Positions 1-9,620 are shown, counted from the first letter of the stretch. The stretch is 64,000 nt of DNA from Lacinutrix sp. Bg11-31 (GCF_002831665.1 NZ_CP025118.1:868001-932000), one strand, 5' to 3'. Numbers and translations are program-made. The notes: generated from the sequence alone by a model not told the origin.

Positions 1-1
1 A

Positions 2-1024
2 ATGCAGAAAGCTGTGCAAGTGTTACGTTTTAAAGGTGTTAAGATTTCTGAAGAAGAAAAAAACGCGCTATATATAGCTATTTTATTACACGATATTGGT
101 CATGGACCATTCTCTCACGCTATGGAACATAGCATTGTAAACGGTGTTTCTCACGAGCATATTTCTATGCTTTTTATGGAGAAATTGAATGCGGAATTTA
201 ACAACGATTTAACGTTGGCAATACAAATATTTAAAGGAGAATATCCACGTCAGTTTATGTGCGAGCTTATTTCTAGTCAAATAGATATGGATAGAGCAGA
301 TTATTTAAAGCGCGATAGTTTTTACACAGGAGTTGCTGAAGGTAACATTAATAGCGAGCGTTTAATTACGATGCTTAATGTTAAGGACGATAAATTAGTT
401 GTTGAAGATAAAGGAATTTATAGCATAGAAAAGTTCTTGGTTGCTAGGCGTTTAATGTATTGGCAAGTGTATTTACATAAAACAAGCTTAACTGCAGAGC
501 AGCTGTTAATTAGAGTACTAAAACGAGCTAAAGAGTTGTCAAAAAAAGGCGAGAAATTACCTGCTAGCAAACCACTTCAATATTTTTTAAATAAAGAAAT
601 AACCCTTGATAATTTTAATACCGAAAGCCTTGAAACGTTTTCTAAATTAGATGATTATGATATTGTTTCAGCAATGAAAGAGTGGCAATATCATGATGAT
701 TTTGTGTTGAAGAACCTCTGCCAGATGATAATTAACAGGGATTTACTGAAAGTTAAAATCAAGAAAAATGAGATTAAAGAATCGTTATTAATTCAGCATA
801 AAAATGAATTAATTGAAAAGCATTCAATTTCTGAAGCAGAAGCGGACTATTTTGTATTCACAGGGAAAATATCGAATCAAGCCTATACACGTAAAAAACA
901 AGGTATAAATATTTTACACAAAAACGGAAAGATAGAAGATATAGTAAAAGCAAGCGACCAATTAAATCTTAAAGCGCTCGCGAAACCTGTAACTAAATAT
1001 TATATCTGTTATCCTAAAAACTAG
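2..1024 (+). CDS. HD-domain phosphohydrolase, 5' end cut by window edge
   Basis: This is a metal-dependent HD-superfamily phosphohydrolase of the dGTPase-like/YdhJ type common in Bacteroidota. The readable part is 340 residues. The motif HDIGHGPFSH lies near residue 30 and supplies the His-Asp pair that binds metal, and an SSQIDMDRADYLKRDS segment near residue 92 is typical of the group. Family members are about 400 residues long and carry another metal-binding histidine further upstream, so the true start almost certainly lies before position 1. The ATG at position 2 is probably internal. The substrate cannot be told from sequence. The gene precedes lpxD, an arrangement I recognise from other flavobacteria, but 143 bp and a probable promoter separate them. 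Confidence 0.85.
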   Translation: MQKAVQVLRFKGVKISEEEKNALYIAILLHDIGHGPFSHAMEHSIVNGVSHEHISMLFMEKLNAEFNNDLTLAIQIFKGEYPRQFMCELISSQIDMDRADYLKRDSFYTGVAEGNINSERLITMLNVKDDKLVVEDKGIYSIEKFLVARRLMYWQVYLHKTSLTAEQLLIRVLKRAKELSKKGEKLPASKPLQYFLNKEITLDNFNTESLETFSKLDDYDIVSAMKEWQYHDDFVLKNLCQMIINRDLLKVKIKKNEIKESLLIQHKNELIEKHSISEAEADYFVFTGKISNQAYTRKKQGINILHKNGKIEDIVKASDQLNLKALAKPVTKYYICYPKN

Positions 1025-1153
1025 TTTGTAGTCTTTTTTTTGCTACAACATTCTAAACAATCTTAATAAGTGCTAAAAACACCTTTTAAGCCAAGCCAAC
1101 AACAATACATCAAACAACTTAACAACTTTCCACAATATATGATACATTTTTTC

Positions 1154-1161
1154 TATTTTTG
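1154..1161 (+). promoter_or_regulatory. Bacteroidota -7 element for the lpx block
   Basis: TATTTTTG is an exact match to the Bacteroidota sigma-A -7 consensus TAnnTTTG. It sits 6 nt before the lpxD ATG at 1168, so the transcript would be almost leaderless. No clear -33 TTG was seen at the expected spacing. Confidence 0.5.
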
Positions 1162-1167
1162 CGAGAG

Positions 1168-2196
1168 ATGAAATTTACAGCAGAACAAATAGCTGGTATT
1201 TTAGAAGGTGACATTGTTGGTAATCCACAAGTAGAAGTTTCTAAATTATCAAAAATAGAAGAAGGTGTCGAAGGCGCATTAACATTTTTGGCTAATCCCA
1301 AATACACTCCTTATATATATAGTACAAAAGCATCAATTGCAATTGTAAATAAAGATTTCGAGCCAGAGCAAGAAATTACAACAACCTTAATTAAAGTTGA
1401 CGATGCTTATAAATCGTTTTCAAAACTATTAGAATACTACAATCAAGTTAAACTTAATAAGTTTGGAATTGAGCAGCCATCTTTTATATCAGACTCTGCA
1501 ACAGTAGGAGGTGATATTTACGTTGGAGCATTTTCTTACATCGGGAATAATGTAATTATTGGAGATAATGTTAAAATTTTTCCAGGATGTTATATTGGAG
1601 ACAATGTAACTATTGGTAATGATACAGTACTGTTTGCTGGAGCAAAAATTTATTCGGAATGCATTATCGGTAAAAACTGTGTAATTAATTCAGGAGTAAT
1701 AATTGGAGCAGACGGTTTTGGTTTTGCACCAAATGAAGCAGGAGAATATGATAAAGTACCACAAATAGGAAATGTAATCCTAGAAGATTTTGTAGATGTT
1801 GGAGCTGCTACCACAATAGATAGAGCAACATTAGGTTCTACAATTATTAGAAAAGGTGTTAAATTAGACAATCAAATTCAGATTGCGCATAATGTTGAAA
1901 TTGGCAAAAACACAGTAATTGCTGCACAAACAGGTATTGCAGGCTCGACTAAAATTGGTGAAAATTGCCAAATTGGAGGTCAGGTAGGTTTTGCTGGACA
2001 TTTAGTAATTGGAAATAATGTAAAAATACAAGCGCAGTCTGGAGTAGGAAAGAATATTAAGGATGACGAGATTTTGCAAGGCTCACCAGCTTTTGGTTAT
2101 GGAGACTGGAATAAATCTTATGTTTACTTTAAAAACTTACCTAAACTAGTAAAAACTATAAACGAATTAGAAAAAAAAGGAAATGGCAATAATTAA
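1168..2196 (+). CDS. lpxD: UDP-3-O-(3-hydroxyacyl)glucosamine N-acyltransferase
   Basis: LpxD catalyses the third step of lipid A synthesis, transferring a 3-hydroxyacyl chain from acyl-ACP to the amino group of UDP-3-O-acylglucosamine in the cytoplasm. The 342-residue protein has the LpxD N-terminal domain (about 1-100), then hexapeptide repeats forming a left-handed beta-helix (about 105-310). The conserved [14 protein letters not shown] segment supplies the catalytic histidine, H241. A TTG three codons upstream (1159) overlaps the -7 element, so the ATG at 1168 is the better start. The gene overlaps lpxC/fabZ by 14 bp, which suggests coupled translation. A second LpxD-like gene lies at 5241. 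Confidence 0.95.
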   Translation: MKFTAEQIAGILEGDIVGNPQVEVSKLSKIEEGVEGALTFLANPKYTPYIYSTKASIAIVNKDFEPEQEITTTLIKVDDAYKSFSKLLEYYNQVKLNKFGIEQPSFISDSATVGGDIYVGAFSYIGNNVIIGDNVKIFPGCYIGDNVTIGNDTVLFAGAKIYSECIIGKNCVINSGVIIGADGFGFAPNEAGEYDKVPQIGNVILEDFVDVGAATTIDRATLGSTIIRKGVKLDNQIQIAHNVEIGKNTVIAAQTGIAGSTKIGENCQIGGQVGFAGHLVIGNNVKIQAQSGVGKNIKDDEILQGSPAFGYGDWNKSYVYFKNLPKLVKTINELEKKGNGNN

Positions 2197-3589
2197 TTCG
2201 GAAATTAAACAGAAAACAATTGGCAGTGAAGTCTCTTTAACTGGTGTAGGATTACATACAGGAAAAAGTGTGTCTTTAACTTTTAAACCTGCTCCAGCAA
2301 ATTCTGGATTCGCTTTTAAACGAATAGATCTTGAAGGCAGTCCAATTATAGAGGCAGATGCTAACTATGTTACCAACACACAGCGAGGTACTTGTTTAGA
2401 AAAAAATGGTGTAACCATACAAACATGTGAGCATGTTTTAGCAGCATTTGTAGGTCTAGATATAGATAACGCAATTATAGAATTAGATAACTCTGAACCT
2501 CCAATTATGGATGGTTCTTCAAAATTCTTTGTAGAAGCCATCGAAAAATCTGGAATTGTAGAGTTAGAGGCTTTTAGGGAAGAATATGTTGTAAAAGATG
2601 TAATTTCTTATGTAGATGAAGAATCTGGTAGTGAAATATTAGTAATGCCAGCAAAAGAATACCAAATAACTACTATGGTAGATTTTGGGACTAAAGTTTT
2701 AGGAACTCAAAATGCTACGCTTAATCGTTTATCAGATTTCAAAAAAGATATTGCAGATTCTCGTACATTTAGTTTTTTACATGAATTAGAGTCGCTTTTA
2801 GAACATGGTTTAATTAAAGGAGGAGATTTAAACAATGCTATTGTTTATGTAGACAAAGAATTGTCGCCAGAAACAATGAAAAAACTGCAAATTGCTTTTA
2901 ATAAGGATGCTATCGCTGTAAACGCTAATGGTATACTTGATAATTTAACTTTACACCACCCTAACGAAGCTGCAAGACATAAGTTGCTAGATGTAATTGG
3001 AGATTTAGCGTTAATTGGTACACGAATTCGTGGTAAGGTGATTGCTAATAAACCAGGGCACTTTGTGAATACGCAGTTTGCAAAGAAAATGTCTAAATTA
3101 ATTAAAAACGAAAGACGTAATAATGTTCCTGTGGTAGATTTAAATCAAACACCACTAATGGACGTTAATCAAATAATGGATATGTTGCCACATAGGCAGC
3201 CTTTTTTACTAATTGATAAGGTTTTTGAGCTAACAAGTAGTAAGGTTATTGGTATGAAGAATGTGACCATGAACGAAGAGTTCTTTAAAGGTCATTTTCC
3301 AGGTTCACCAGTAATGCCAGGCGTTTTAATTGTAGAAGCGATGGCGCAAACAGGAGGTATTTTAGTTTTAAGTACTGTTCCGGATCCAGAAAATTACTTA
3401 ACATTCTTCATGAAAATGGATAAAGTAAAGTTTAAACAAAAAGTAGTTCCTGGAGATACATTAATTTTTAAATGTGAACTAATAACACCTATTAGAAGAG
3501 GTATTTGCCACATGCAAGGCTACGCCTATGCAAATGGGAAACTATGTGCAGAAGCCGAATTAATGGCACAAATATCTAAAATTAAGTAA
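2183..3589 (+). CDS. lpxC/fabZ: Bifunctional UDP-3-O-acyl-GlcNAc deacetylase / 3-hydroxyacyl-ACP dehydratase
   Basis: This 468-residue fusion joins LpxC (about 1-305), the committed zinc deacetylase of lipid A synthesis, to FabZ (about 320-468), the dehydratase of fatty acid elongation. The fusion is characteristic of Bacteroidota. LpxC zinc ligands are visible as H84 (TCEHVLAAF), H266 and D270 (RHKLLD), and the catalytic-loop histidine is H293 (KPGHF). The FabZ hot-dog catalytic pair is H371 ([11 protein letters not shown]) and E385 (VEAMAQ). Joining the two may balance use of the shared 3-hydroxyacyl-ACP pool; that is inference. The start overlaps the end of lpxD. Confidence 0.97.
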   Translation: MAIINSEIKQKTIGSEVSLTGVGLHTGKSVSLTFKPAPANSGFAFKRIDLEGSPIIEADANYVTNTQRGTCLEKNGVTIQTCEHVLAAFVGLDIDNAIIELDNSEPPIMDGSSKFFVEAIEKSGIVELEAFREEYVVKDVISYVDEESGSEILVMPAKEYQITTMVDFGTKVLGTQNATLNRLSDFKKDIADSRTFSFLHELESLLEHGLIKGGDLNNAIVYVDKELSPETMKKLQIAFNKDAIAVNANGILDNLTLHHPNEAARHKLLDVIGDLALIGTRIRGKVIANKPGHFVNTQFAKKMSKLIKNERRNNVPVVDLNQTPLMDVNQIMDMLPHRQPFLLIDKVFELTSSKVIGMKNVTMNEEFFKGHFPGSPVMPGVLIVEAMAQTGGILVLSTVPDPENYLTFFMKMDKVKFKQKVVPGDTLIFKCELITPIRRGICHMQGYAYANGKLCAEAELMAQISKIK

Positions 3590-3605
3590 TTTTATAAAAA
3601 AAGGA

Positions 3606-3631
3606 ACAAAGTAAATACTTTGTAATTTTTT
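3606..3631 (+). terminator. Weak hairpin with T-run after lpxC/fabZ
   Basis: ACAAAGTA and TACTTTGT form an 8-bp perfect inverted repeat with a very short spacer, followed by AATTTTTT. It is AT-rich and could be a weak or partial terminator between lpxC/fabZ and lpxA. Confidence 0.3.
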
Positions 3632-3688
3632 AAGAAGAAACCTTTAATATCAAATACATTTTTTACAGCTTAAAATAATTTCACAAAA

Positions 3689-4474
3689 ATGAACCAACCA
3701 TTAGCATACGTACATCCAGGAGCAAAAATCGCAAAGAACGTGGTTATTGAGCCTTTTACAACTATATACAACAACGTTACCATTGGAGAAGGAACTTGGA
3801 TTGGAAGTAATGTTACCATTATGGAAGGTGCTCGTATAGGTAAAAACTGTAGTATATTTCCTGGTTCTGTAATCTCTGCAGTACCACAAGATTTAAAGTA
3901 TGATGATGAAGATACTTTAACTATTATTGGTAATAATGTAACTATAAGAGAATGTGTTACTATAAATAGAGGTACAACTGATAGAATGAAAACGATTATC
4001 GGAGATGACTGTTTAATAATGGCGTATTGCCATATTGCACATGATTGTATTGTTGGTAATAATTGTATTTTTTCTAACAACAGTACGCTCGCAGGACATG
4101 TTACTATTGGAGATTATGTTATATTGGCAGGAATGACTGCAGTACACCAGTTTTGTTCTGTAGGAAACCATGCATTTGTAACTGGTGGATCTTTAGTAAG
4201 AAAAGATGTGCCACCTTTTGTAAAAGCAGGTAGAGAACCTTTATCTTACGTTGGTATTAATTCTGTAGGATTAAGGCGTAGAGGTTATGCAACAGAGAAA
4301 ATTAGAGAGATCCAAGATATTTATAGAATATTATATCAAAAAAATTATAACAATACCCAAGCTGCAAGTATTTTAGAAGCAGAAATGGAAGCAACGACAG
4401 AGCGTGACGAAATTCTTCAATTTATTAAGAATTCTCATCGTGGAATTATGAAAGGTTACTTCAAATCAAATTAA
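3689..4474 (+). CDS. lpxA: UDP-N-acetylglucosamine O-acyltransferase
   Basis: LpxA catalyses the first step of lipid A synthesis, moving a 3-hydroxyacyl group from acyl-ACP to UDP-GlcNAc. At 261 residues it matches the E. coli enzyme in length. Hexapeptide repeats fill about residues 10-190, followed by a short helical C-terminal domain containing GLRRRGY. The conserved histidine segments AGHVTIGDY and GMTAVHQFC, which surround the active site of the trimer, are intact. It lies 99 bp after lpxC/fabZ, so lpxD, lpxC/fabZ and lpxA form one functional block. Confidence 0.96.
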   Translation: MNQPLAYVHPGAKIAKNVVIEPFTTIYNNVTIGEGTWIGSNVTIMEGARIGKNCSIFPGSVISAVPQDLKYDDEDTLTIIGNNVTIRECVTINRGTTDRMKTIIGDDCLIMAYCHIAHDCIVGNNCIFSNNSTLAGHVTIGDYVILAGMTAVHQFCSVGNHAFVTGGSLVRKDVPPFVKAGREPLSYVGINSVGLRRRGYATEKIREIQDIYRILYQKNYNNTQAASILEAEMEATTERDEILQFIKNSHRGIMKGYFKSN

Positions 4475-4595
4475 TTCTTTTGTATAAGAGAGCTTAAATA
4501 ATAAAAAAAAGAGAAAAATCTTGTCGTTTTAGTTCAGGCTAAAACTGTAAGTAATAATCAACTCAACAACAAACAACTTAATAACAAACAATAAA

Positions 4596-5162
4596 ATGGC
4601 TACTACTTCAGATATAAGAAACGGATTATGTATTAAATACAATAATGATATTTATAAAATTATTGAGTTCTTACACGTAAAGCCAGGAAAAGGTCCTGCT
4701 TTTGTTCGTACTAAAATGAAAAGTGTTACCAACGGAAAAGTATTAGATAATACATTTTCTGCAGGACATAAGTTAGAAGATGTTCGTGTAGAGACTCATA
4801 AATTTCAGTATTTATATAATGATGGCGAATTTTATCATTTTATGAATGAATCAGATTATACTCAAATAAGGCTTTTAGAATCTGCTTTAGATAATCCTGG
4901 ATTAATGAAGGAAGGAGAGGTCGTGACTATTCAAATTAATACGGAAGACAATATGCCTTTGTCGGTAGAATTACCTGCAACAGTTATATTAGAGATTACA
5001 GCTACAGAGCCAGGAGTAAAAGGGAATACGGCAACTAATGCAACAAAGCCTGCAACTGTTGAAACTGGAGCAGAAGTAAACGTCCCTTTATTTATAAATG
5101 AAGGTGATAAAATTAAGGTTGAAACTGCAAAAGGAACGTATAAAGAACGTGTAAAAGAATAA
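4596..5162 (+). CDS. efp: Translation elongation factor P
   Basis: EF-P relieves ribosome stalling at polyproline stretches. The 188-residue protein has the normal three-domain length: KOW-like domain about 1-65, then two OB folds. The domain I loop tip reads HVKPGKGPAF, so K32 is the residue at the position that is modified in other bacteria. No modification gene is visible nearby. The leader before the ATG is rich in CAA/AAC repeats with no Shine-Dalgarno sequence, as expected for Bacteroidota. It sits inside the lipid A neighbourhood, between lpxA and a second lpxD-like gene. Confidence 0.95.
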   Translation: MATTSDIRNGLCIKYNNDIYKIIEFLHVKPGKGPAFVRTKMKSVTNGKVLDNTFSAGHKLEDVRVETHKFQYLYNDGEFYHFMNESDYTQIRLLESALDNPGLMKEGEVVTIQINTEDNMPLSVELPATVILEITATEPGVKGNTATNATKPATVETGAEVNVPLFINEGDKIKVETAKGTYKERVKE

Positions 5163-5183
5163 ATTTATACACTAAACAATTTC

Positions 5184-5229
5184 CATTTAACAATTGTAAA
5201 GAACGTTGTTAAATGAAAATTGTTAAATG
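5184..5229. repeat. 12-bp inverted repeat between efp and second lpxD
   Basis: CATTTAACAATT (5184-5195) and AATTGTTAAATG (5218-5229) are perfect reverse complements around a 22-nt loop. A further TTGTTAAATG copy sits at 5206-5215. There is no T-run, so it is more likely a leader structure or protein-binding site than a terminator. Its function is unknown. Confidence 0.5.
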
Positions 5230-5240
5230 ATAATTGAAAA

Positions 5241-6176
5241 ATGAAATTCCCAAATCCATATACCTTAAAACAAGTTGCTCAAATAATTGATTGTGATTAC
5301 GTTGGAGCAGATAATTTTCAGGTTTTAGGAATGAATGAAATTCACGTAGTAGAACCTGGAGATATTGTTTTTGTAGATCATCCAAAGTATTACGATAAAG
5401 CATTACAATCTGCTGCTACTATTGTTTTAATTAACAAAGACGTAGATTGTCCAGAAGGAAAAGCATTATTAATAAGTGAGGATCCTTTTCGTGATTTCAA
5501 TAAATTAACGCATCATTTTAAACCTTTTCAAGCCGCTACAAGTAGTATATCAGCTTCAGCTAAAATAGGAGAGCATACAGTAATACAGCCTAATTGTTTT
5601 ATTGGTAACAATGTAACAATTGGAGATAATTGTATTATTCATGCAAATGTTACTATTTATGACGATTCAGTTATTGGTAATAATGTGACGATACATTCTG
5701 GAACTATTTTAGGAGCAAGTGCTTTCTATTATAAAAACAGACCAGAAGGTTTCGATCCATTAGTTTCTGGAGGCCGCGTTGTTATAGAAGATAACGTAGA
5801 TATTGGTGCTTTATGTACTATAGATAAAGGAGTAACAGGAGATACAACTATTGGTGCTGGTTCAAAATTGGATAATCAAATACAGGTTGGACATGATACT
5901 GTTATTGGGAAAAAATGCCTTATTGCATCGCAAGTAGGGATTGCTGGTTGTTGTATTATTGAAGACGAGGTAACAATTTGGGGACAGGTAGGTACAAATA
6001 GTGGAATTACTATTGGTAAAAAAGCTGTTATTCTTGGCCAAACAGGAGTTACAAAGTCTGTTGCTGGTGGAAAAAGTTATTTTGGCACTCCAGTTGAAGA
6101 GGCTCGAGTTAAATTAAAGGAACTAGCTTATGTTAAGCAAATTCCTAATATTATAGATCAACTAAAAAACAAATAA
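5241..6176 (+). CDS. Second LpxD-like hexapeptide acyltransferase
   Basis: This 311-residue paralogue of LpxD has an N-terminal LpxD-type domain (about 8-95) and a hexapeptide beta-helix (about 100-275). The catalytic-histidine segment [14 protein letters not shown] is intact (H218), so it is probably active. It is shorter than the lpxD product at 1168 and diverged, and has FYYKNRP near residue 162 where that product has GFGFAP. It may N-acylate a different sugar nucleotide or use another acyl chain. I do not assign the symbol lpxD because the true copy heads the lpx block. The NTF2-like gene begins 1 nt after its stop. Confidence 0.85.
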   Translation: MKFPNPYTLKQVAQIIDCDYVGADNFQVLGMNEIHVVEPGDIVFVDHPKYYDKALQSAATIVLINKDVDCPEGKALLISEDPFRDFNKLTHHFKPFQAATSSISASAKIGEHTVIQPNCFIGNNVTIGDNCIIHANVTIYDDSVIGNNVTIHSGTILGASAFYYKNRPEGFDPLVSGGRVVIEDNVDIGALCTIDKGVTGDTTIGAGSKLDNQIQVGHDTVIGKKCLIASQVGIAGCCIIEDEVTIWGQVGTNSGITIGKKAVILGQTGVTKSVAGGKSYFGTPVEEARVKLKELAYVKQIPNIIDQLKNK

Positions 6177-6177
6177 T

Positions 6178-6585
6178 ATGTCAACTAAAGCATTGGTAAA
6201 AGCCTTTTATGAATCGGATATTGCAAATGATGCAGATGTGGTTTCAAAATTCTTTCATAAAGAGTGTATAATGCATTGGAATAGTAGTCATGGCTTTATG
6301 ATTTTAAAATATAATGATATTGTTGATTTTTTTGAAGGTACGCGTAAATCATACAGCTCAATAAGATTTCAAATTAGTCACCTCTTAGAAGATAATGGAT
6401 TTGTAACTAGCAGGCATACATTATATGGTCAAACTATAGAAGACCCAGATAATGAGACACCTATGGCTCATTATATATCTATTTGGGAAGTGAAAGATGG
6501 TAAATTATTTCGTTGCCATGAAATTAGCCAACAAGCAGATGGAAAAACTTTAGATTCAAATTCATTTTTAGAAATAAAAAATTAA
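6178..6585 (+). CDS. NTF2/SnoaL-like cone-fold protein
   Basis: This 135-residue protein is of the SnoaL/NTF2-like type. It opens with the typical helix (ALVKAFYESDIANDADVVSKFFHKECIMHW) and continues with beta-sheet segments ending in HYISIWEVKDGKLFRCHEIS, a pattern common to small cone-fold enzymes and binding proteins. No specific substrate can be inferred. It follows the second lpxD-like gene by 1 nt and is surely co-transcribed with it. Confidence 0.8.
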   Translation: MSTKALVKAFYESDIANDADVVSKFFHKECIMHWNSSHGFMILKYNDIVDFFEGTRKSYSSIRFQISHLLEDNGFVTSRHTLYGQTIEDPDNETPMAHYISIWEVKDGKLFRCHEISQQADGKTLDSNSFLEIKN

Positions 6586-6615
6586 AATAGATTAAAAAAA
6601 TAGCTATCAAAAACT

Positions 6616-6623
6616 TACTTTTG
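6616..6623 (+). promoter_or_regulatory. -7 element of the sucD promoter
   Basis: TACTTTTG matches TAnnTTTG exactly. It would start a transcript near 6630, giving a leader of about 70 nt that contains the structure at 6649-6695. Confidence 0.5.
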
Positions 6624-6648
6624 TAGCAGATAAATAAAAACAACTCCA

Positions 6649-6695
6649 TTTTTGTTTCCCTTTGGGAAATGTCTGAAAAGACAATGGGACAAAAA
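6649..6695 (+). promoter_or_regulatory. Three-way-junction leader structure of sucD
   Basis: Three helices can be drawn. P1 pairs TTTTTGT (6649-6655) with ACAAAAA (6689-6695). P2 pairs TTCCC (6656-6660) with GGGAA (6664-6668). P3 pairs TGTCT (6670-6674) with AGACA (6679-6683) around a GAAA tetraloop. CCC at 6658-6660 can pair instead with GGG at 6686-6688, extending P1 at the expense of P2. The structure ends 8 nt before the start codon, so it could control translation. I cannot match it to a named RNA family. Confidence 0.5.
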
Positions 6696-6703
6696 ACATA
6701 CAA

Positions 6704-7576
6704 ATGAGCGTTTTAGTAAACAAAGATTCAAAAATTATAGTTCAAGGATTTACTGGTAGTGAAGGAACATTTCATGCTGGACAAATGATTGAGTACGGAA
6801 CAAATGTTGTTGGTGGTGTAACTCCAGGAAAAGGAGGTCAAACACACTTAGATAGACCTGTTTTTAATACAGTTGAAGAAGCTGTTGTAAAAGTAGGAGC
6901 AGACACAACAATTATTTTTGTGCCACCTGCTTTTGCTGCAGATGCTATTATGGAAGCTGCAGATGCAGGAATTAAAGTAATTATTTGTATTACTGAAGGT
7001 ATTCCTGTTGCAGATATGATTGTAGCATCAGATTACATCAAAGGAAAAGACTGTAGATTAATTGGACCAAACTGTCCAGGAGTTATTACTCCAGGTGAAG
7101 CTAAAGTTGGTATTATGCCAGGTTTTGTTTTTAAAAAAGGTACTGTTGGTATTGTTTCTAAATCAGGAACATTAACGTACGAAGCTGCTGACCAGGTTGT
7201 AAAACAAGGTTTAGGTATTACTACTGCAATTGGTATTGGTGGAGATCCAATTATTGGAACAACAACTAAAGAAGCTGTTGAGTTATTAATAAACGATCCA
7301 GAAACGGAGTGTGTAGTAATGATTGGTGAAATTGGTGGTCAATTAGAAGCAGATGCTGCTAATTGGTATAAAGCTAGTGGATCTAAAAAGCCAGTTATTG
7401 GTTTTATTGCTGGAGAAACTGCGCCTGCAGGTCGTACTATGGGACATGCTGGAGCAATTGTTGGAGGAAGTGATGATACTGCTCAAGCTAAAAAAGCAAT
7501 TATGAGAACATGTGGAATTCACGTAGTAGATTCTCCTGCAGAAATAGGTAAAAAAGTAAAAGAAGTTTTAGGATAA
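6704..7576 (+). CDS. sucD: Succinyl-CoA ligase alpha subunit
   Basis: SucD, with the beta subunit SucC, makes succinate, CoA and nucleoside triphosphate from succinyl-CoA in the citric acid cycle. The 290-residue protein is normal length. The N-terminal CoA-binding Rossmann domain shows [12 protein letters not shown], and the active-site histidine that carries phosphate is H248 in [13 protein letters not shown]. The partner sucC is not in this window, as is usual in Bacteroidota, where the two are often apart. A structured leader precedes the gene and a strong terminator follows. Confidence 0.97.
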   Translation: MSVLVNKDSKIIVQGFTGSEGTFHAGQMIEYGTNVVGGVTPGKGGQTHLDRPVFNTVEEAVVKVGADTTIIFVPPAFAADAIMEAADAGIKVIICITEGIPVADMIVASDYIKGKDCRLIGPNCPGVITPGEAKVGIMPGFVFKKGTVGIVSKSGTLTYEAADQVVKQGLGITTAIGIGGDPIIGTTTKEAVELLINDPETECVVMIGEIGGQLEADAANWYKASGSKKPVIGFIAGETAPAGRTMGHAGAIVGGSDDTAQAKKAIMRTCGIHVVDSPAEIGKKVKEVLG

Positions 7577-7598
7577 AATTTTAATATTTATATAGTAT

Positions 7599-7634
7599 AA
7601 CCTCACAATTATTAATTAATTGTGAGGTTTTTTA
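7599..7634 (+). terminator. Intrinsic terminator of sucD
   Basis: A 12-bp perfect stem, AACCTCACAATT (7599-7610) with AATTGTGAGGTT (7618-7629), around a 7-nt loop, followed by a T-rich tail. Confidence 0.9.
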
Positions 7635-7656
7635 TTATGAAGAAGATAGTAATTAC

Positions 7657-7664
7657 TATATTTG
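7657..7664 (+). promoter_or_regulatory. Possible -7 element for fabG
   Basis: TATATTTG matches TAnnTTTG. It lies after the sucD terminator and about 150 nt before fabG, implying a long untranslated leader. No clear -33 box was seen. Confidence 0.35.
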
Positions 7665-7812
7665 AAATACAAAAATTAATACTCCGTAAACCATCGGAAA
7701 TAGAATTAAACCAATTTTTTATATGAAACGAGCATGCTAAAAAGTCTATCGCTTAACGAGATGATAAATAGCGAACAGTATGTGAATTATAAAAACAATA
7801 AATTAAAAACAC

Positions 7813-8559
7813 ATGAAACTTTTAGAAGGTAAAACAGCAATAATTACAGGAGCTAGTCGTGGTATTGGAAAAGGTATAGCAGAAGTATTCGCACAGCAAG
7901 GAGCTAATGTAGCATTTACTTACAGTTCTTCAGTAGAAGCAGCTAACGCGTTAGAAAAAGAATTAAATGCTTTAGGAGTTAAGGCAAAAGGATATAAAAG
8001 TAACGCAGCAAACTTTGATGAATCTCAACAATTAGCTGAAGATGTTTTAGCAGAATTTGGAAGTATCGATATATTAGTTAATAACGCAGGAATTACAAAA
8101 GATAATTTGTTAATGAGAATGGGTGAGGCAGATTTCGATAAAGTAATCGAGGTAAATCTTAAATCTGTTTTCAATATGACAAAAGCTGTACAGCGTACAA
8201 TGCTTAAGCAACGTAAAGGTTCTATAATTAATATGAGTTCTGTTGTTGGTGTTAAAGGAAACGCTGGACAAACAAACTATGCAGCTTCTAAAGCTGGTAT
8301 TATTGGTTTTTCTAAGTCTGTAGCTTTAGAGTTAGGATCTAGAAACATTAGAAGTAACGTAATCGCTCCAGGTTTTATTGAAACTGAAATGACTGCAAAG
8401 TTAGACGAGGAAACTGTAAAATCATGGCGTAATGCAATTCCATTAAAGCGTGGTGGAACTCCAGAGGATATTGCAAATGTTTGTGTATTCTTAGCTAGTG
8501 ATATGTCTGCTTATGTTACAGGACAGACCTTGAATGTTGATGGAGGAATGTTAACATAA
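7813..8559 (+). CDS. fabG: 3-oxoacyl-[acyl-carrier-protein] reductase
   Basis: FabG reduces 3-oxoacyl-ACP with NADPH in fatty acid elongation. The 248-residue classical SDR has the cofactor motif TGASRGIG (12-19), NNAG (90-93), and the catalytic serine near 142-143, Y156 and K160 (NYAASK). The C-terminus VTGQTLNVDGGM is typical of FabG. It is the best supported FabG assignment here, although SDR paralogues are common. It may be co-transcribed with the three downstream envelope genes. Confidence 0.92.
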   Translation: MKLLEGKTAIITGASRGIGKGIAEVFAQQGANVAFTYSSSVEAANALEKELNALGVKAKGYKSNAANFDESQQLAEDVLAEFGSIDILVNNAGITKDNLLMRMGEADFDKVIEVNLKSVFNMTKAVQRTMLKQRKGSIINMSSVVGVKGNAGQTNYAASKAGIIGFSKSVALELGSRNIRSNVIAPGFIETEMTAKLDEETVKSWRNAIPLKRGGTPEDIANVCVFLASDMSAYVTGQTLNVDGGMLT

Positions 8560-8584
8560 TAAACGGCTTAAGGCCATGTGATTT

Positions 8585-9619
8585 ATGAAAAAACAATTAT
8601 TTTTTTTACTATGCCTGTTTGTGTTATCAGCTGTAAACGCACAAGTTAGCATTGGAGCAAGGCACGTTGGGAAACAAAAAAAATTTCCTAAAGGACGTTT
8701 AGATAAGTTTAAAAAAACTGAAACTATATTTGTATTATCAGATATCATTGACGCTAATACTTACAAAGAAATATTAGATAGTTCTTGGGATATTACGCCT
8801 TATAAATTAATGTATCGTAAAGATTTTAATCTCTTAGATTATACTGTTGGCGATTATTCTTTTGCAAATTTAGAAGGTTACCACATAACAAAAGAAATGG
8901 AATCTGGTGGTAAATTAGAATACTTGTATATCTACATTAACTTTTTTATGCTCGATGGAGAAGGTTTAGAAAATGATTTAAGTAAATTAGATAAAAGTAG
9001 TTCGAGGTATAAAAAGAAATATGAAAAAGCATTTGAGTCTAATAAAATTAAATTAGCTAGAGTAGACCTATTTCCTAAAGATACATTTGTGCCAACTGCT
9101 TTAAGAGAGAAATCATCAGTAATAATGGACTCTATCTATAATAAAGATGTTTTTTATAATTATAAAACGGGTTTCCTTAAAAATTATTTTCAAAAAGTAA
9201 ATAATCAATTAAAATCAGGTCAAGAGTACTGGATGTATGAGAATGATTTTCTGCCAGAATTAAAAAAACTAGCAAAGCATACTTTATATATTCCAAATTA
9301 TCATTTTATAAAATATAATCCATGGAAAAGAAAAGCTTCGAAGGATAAAGAAGGCTTTGAAAAAGTAATTGAGAATTACAAGTACAAGTTTGAATTTCAA
9401 GATAAAAATGAAATAGATAGAAGGATATTATCAGGTGAAGAATTTTATTATCTGCGTTATGTGAGAGTGAATGCTCAAAAATTTGTGCATATTGTCAATT
9501 CTAAAACTGGAGAAATAGTATATCGTAATTATATAGCAGGCGTTATGTCTTCGTATAATTTGAAATCAAGACATATTGAAAATATAAATAGTAAAATTAA
9601 AAAAGCATTAAAAAAATAA
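8585..9619 (+). CDS. Secreted protein of unknown function
   Basis: I do not recognise this 344-residue protein. An N-terminal signal peptide (MKKQLFFLLCLFVLSAVNAQ) indicates export. The rest is charged, rich in Lys, Tyr and Phe, and has no obvious catalytic motif or C-terminal sorting signal. It starts 25 bp after fabG and ends 1 nt before the VWA-like gene, so a shared transcript is likely. The periplasm or the outer membrane surface is the likely location. Confidence 0.8.
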   Translation: MKKQLFFLLCLFVLSAVNAQVSIGARHVGKQKKFPKGRLDKFKKTETIFVLSDIIDANTYKEILDSSWDITPYKLMYRKDFNLLDYTVGDYSFANLEGYHITKEMESGGKLEYLYIYINFFMLDGEGLENDLSKLDKSSSRYKKKYEKAFESNKIKLARVDLFPKDTFVPTALREKSSVIMDSIYNKDVFYNYKTGFLKNYFQKVNNQLKSGQEYWMYENDFLPELKKLAKHTLYIPNYHFIKYNPWKRKASKDKEGFEKVIENYKYKFEFQDKNEIDRRILSGEEFYYLRYVRVNAQKFVHIVNSKTGEIVYRNYIAGVMSSYNLKSRHIENINSKIKKALKK

Positions 9620-9620
9620 C

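Noticed and set aside
1159..1167. TTG start for lpxD three codons upstream
   Set aside because: The TTG overlaps the TATTTTTG promoter element, so it would lie upstream of or at the transcription start; the ATG at 1168 fits the family.
7637..7726. 29-codon ORF beginning MKKIVITIFEIQKLILRKPS
   Set aside because: It has no recognisable feature and overlaps the likely fabG promoter; it is probably chance.
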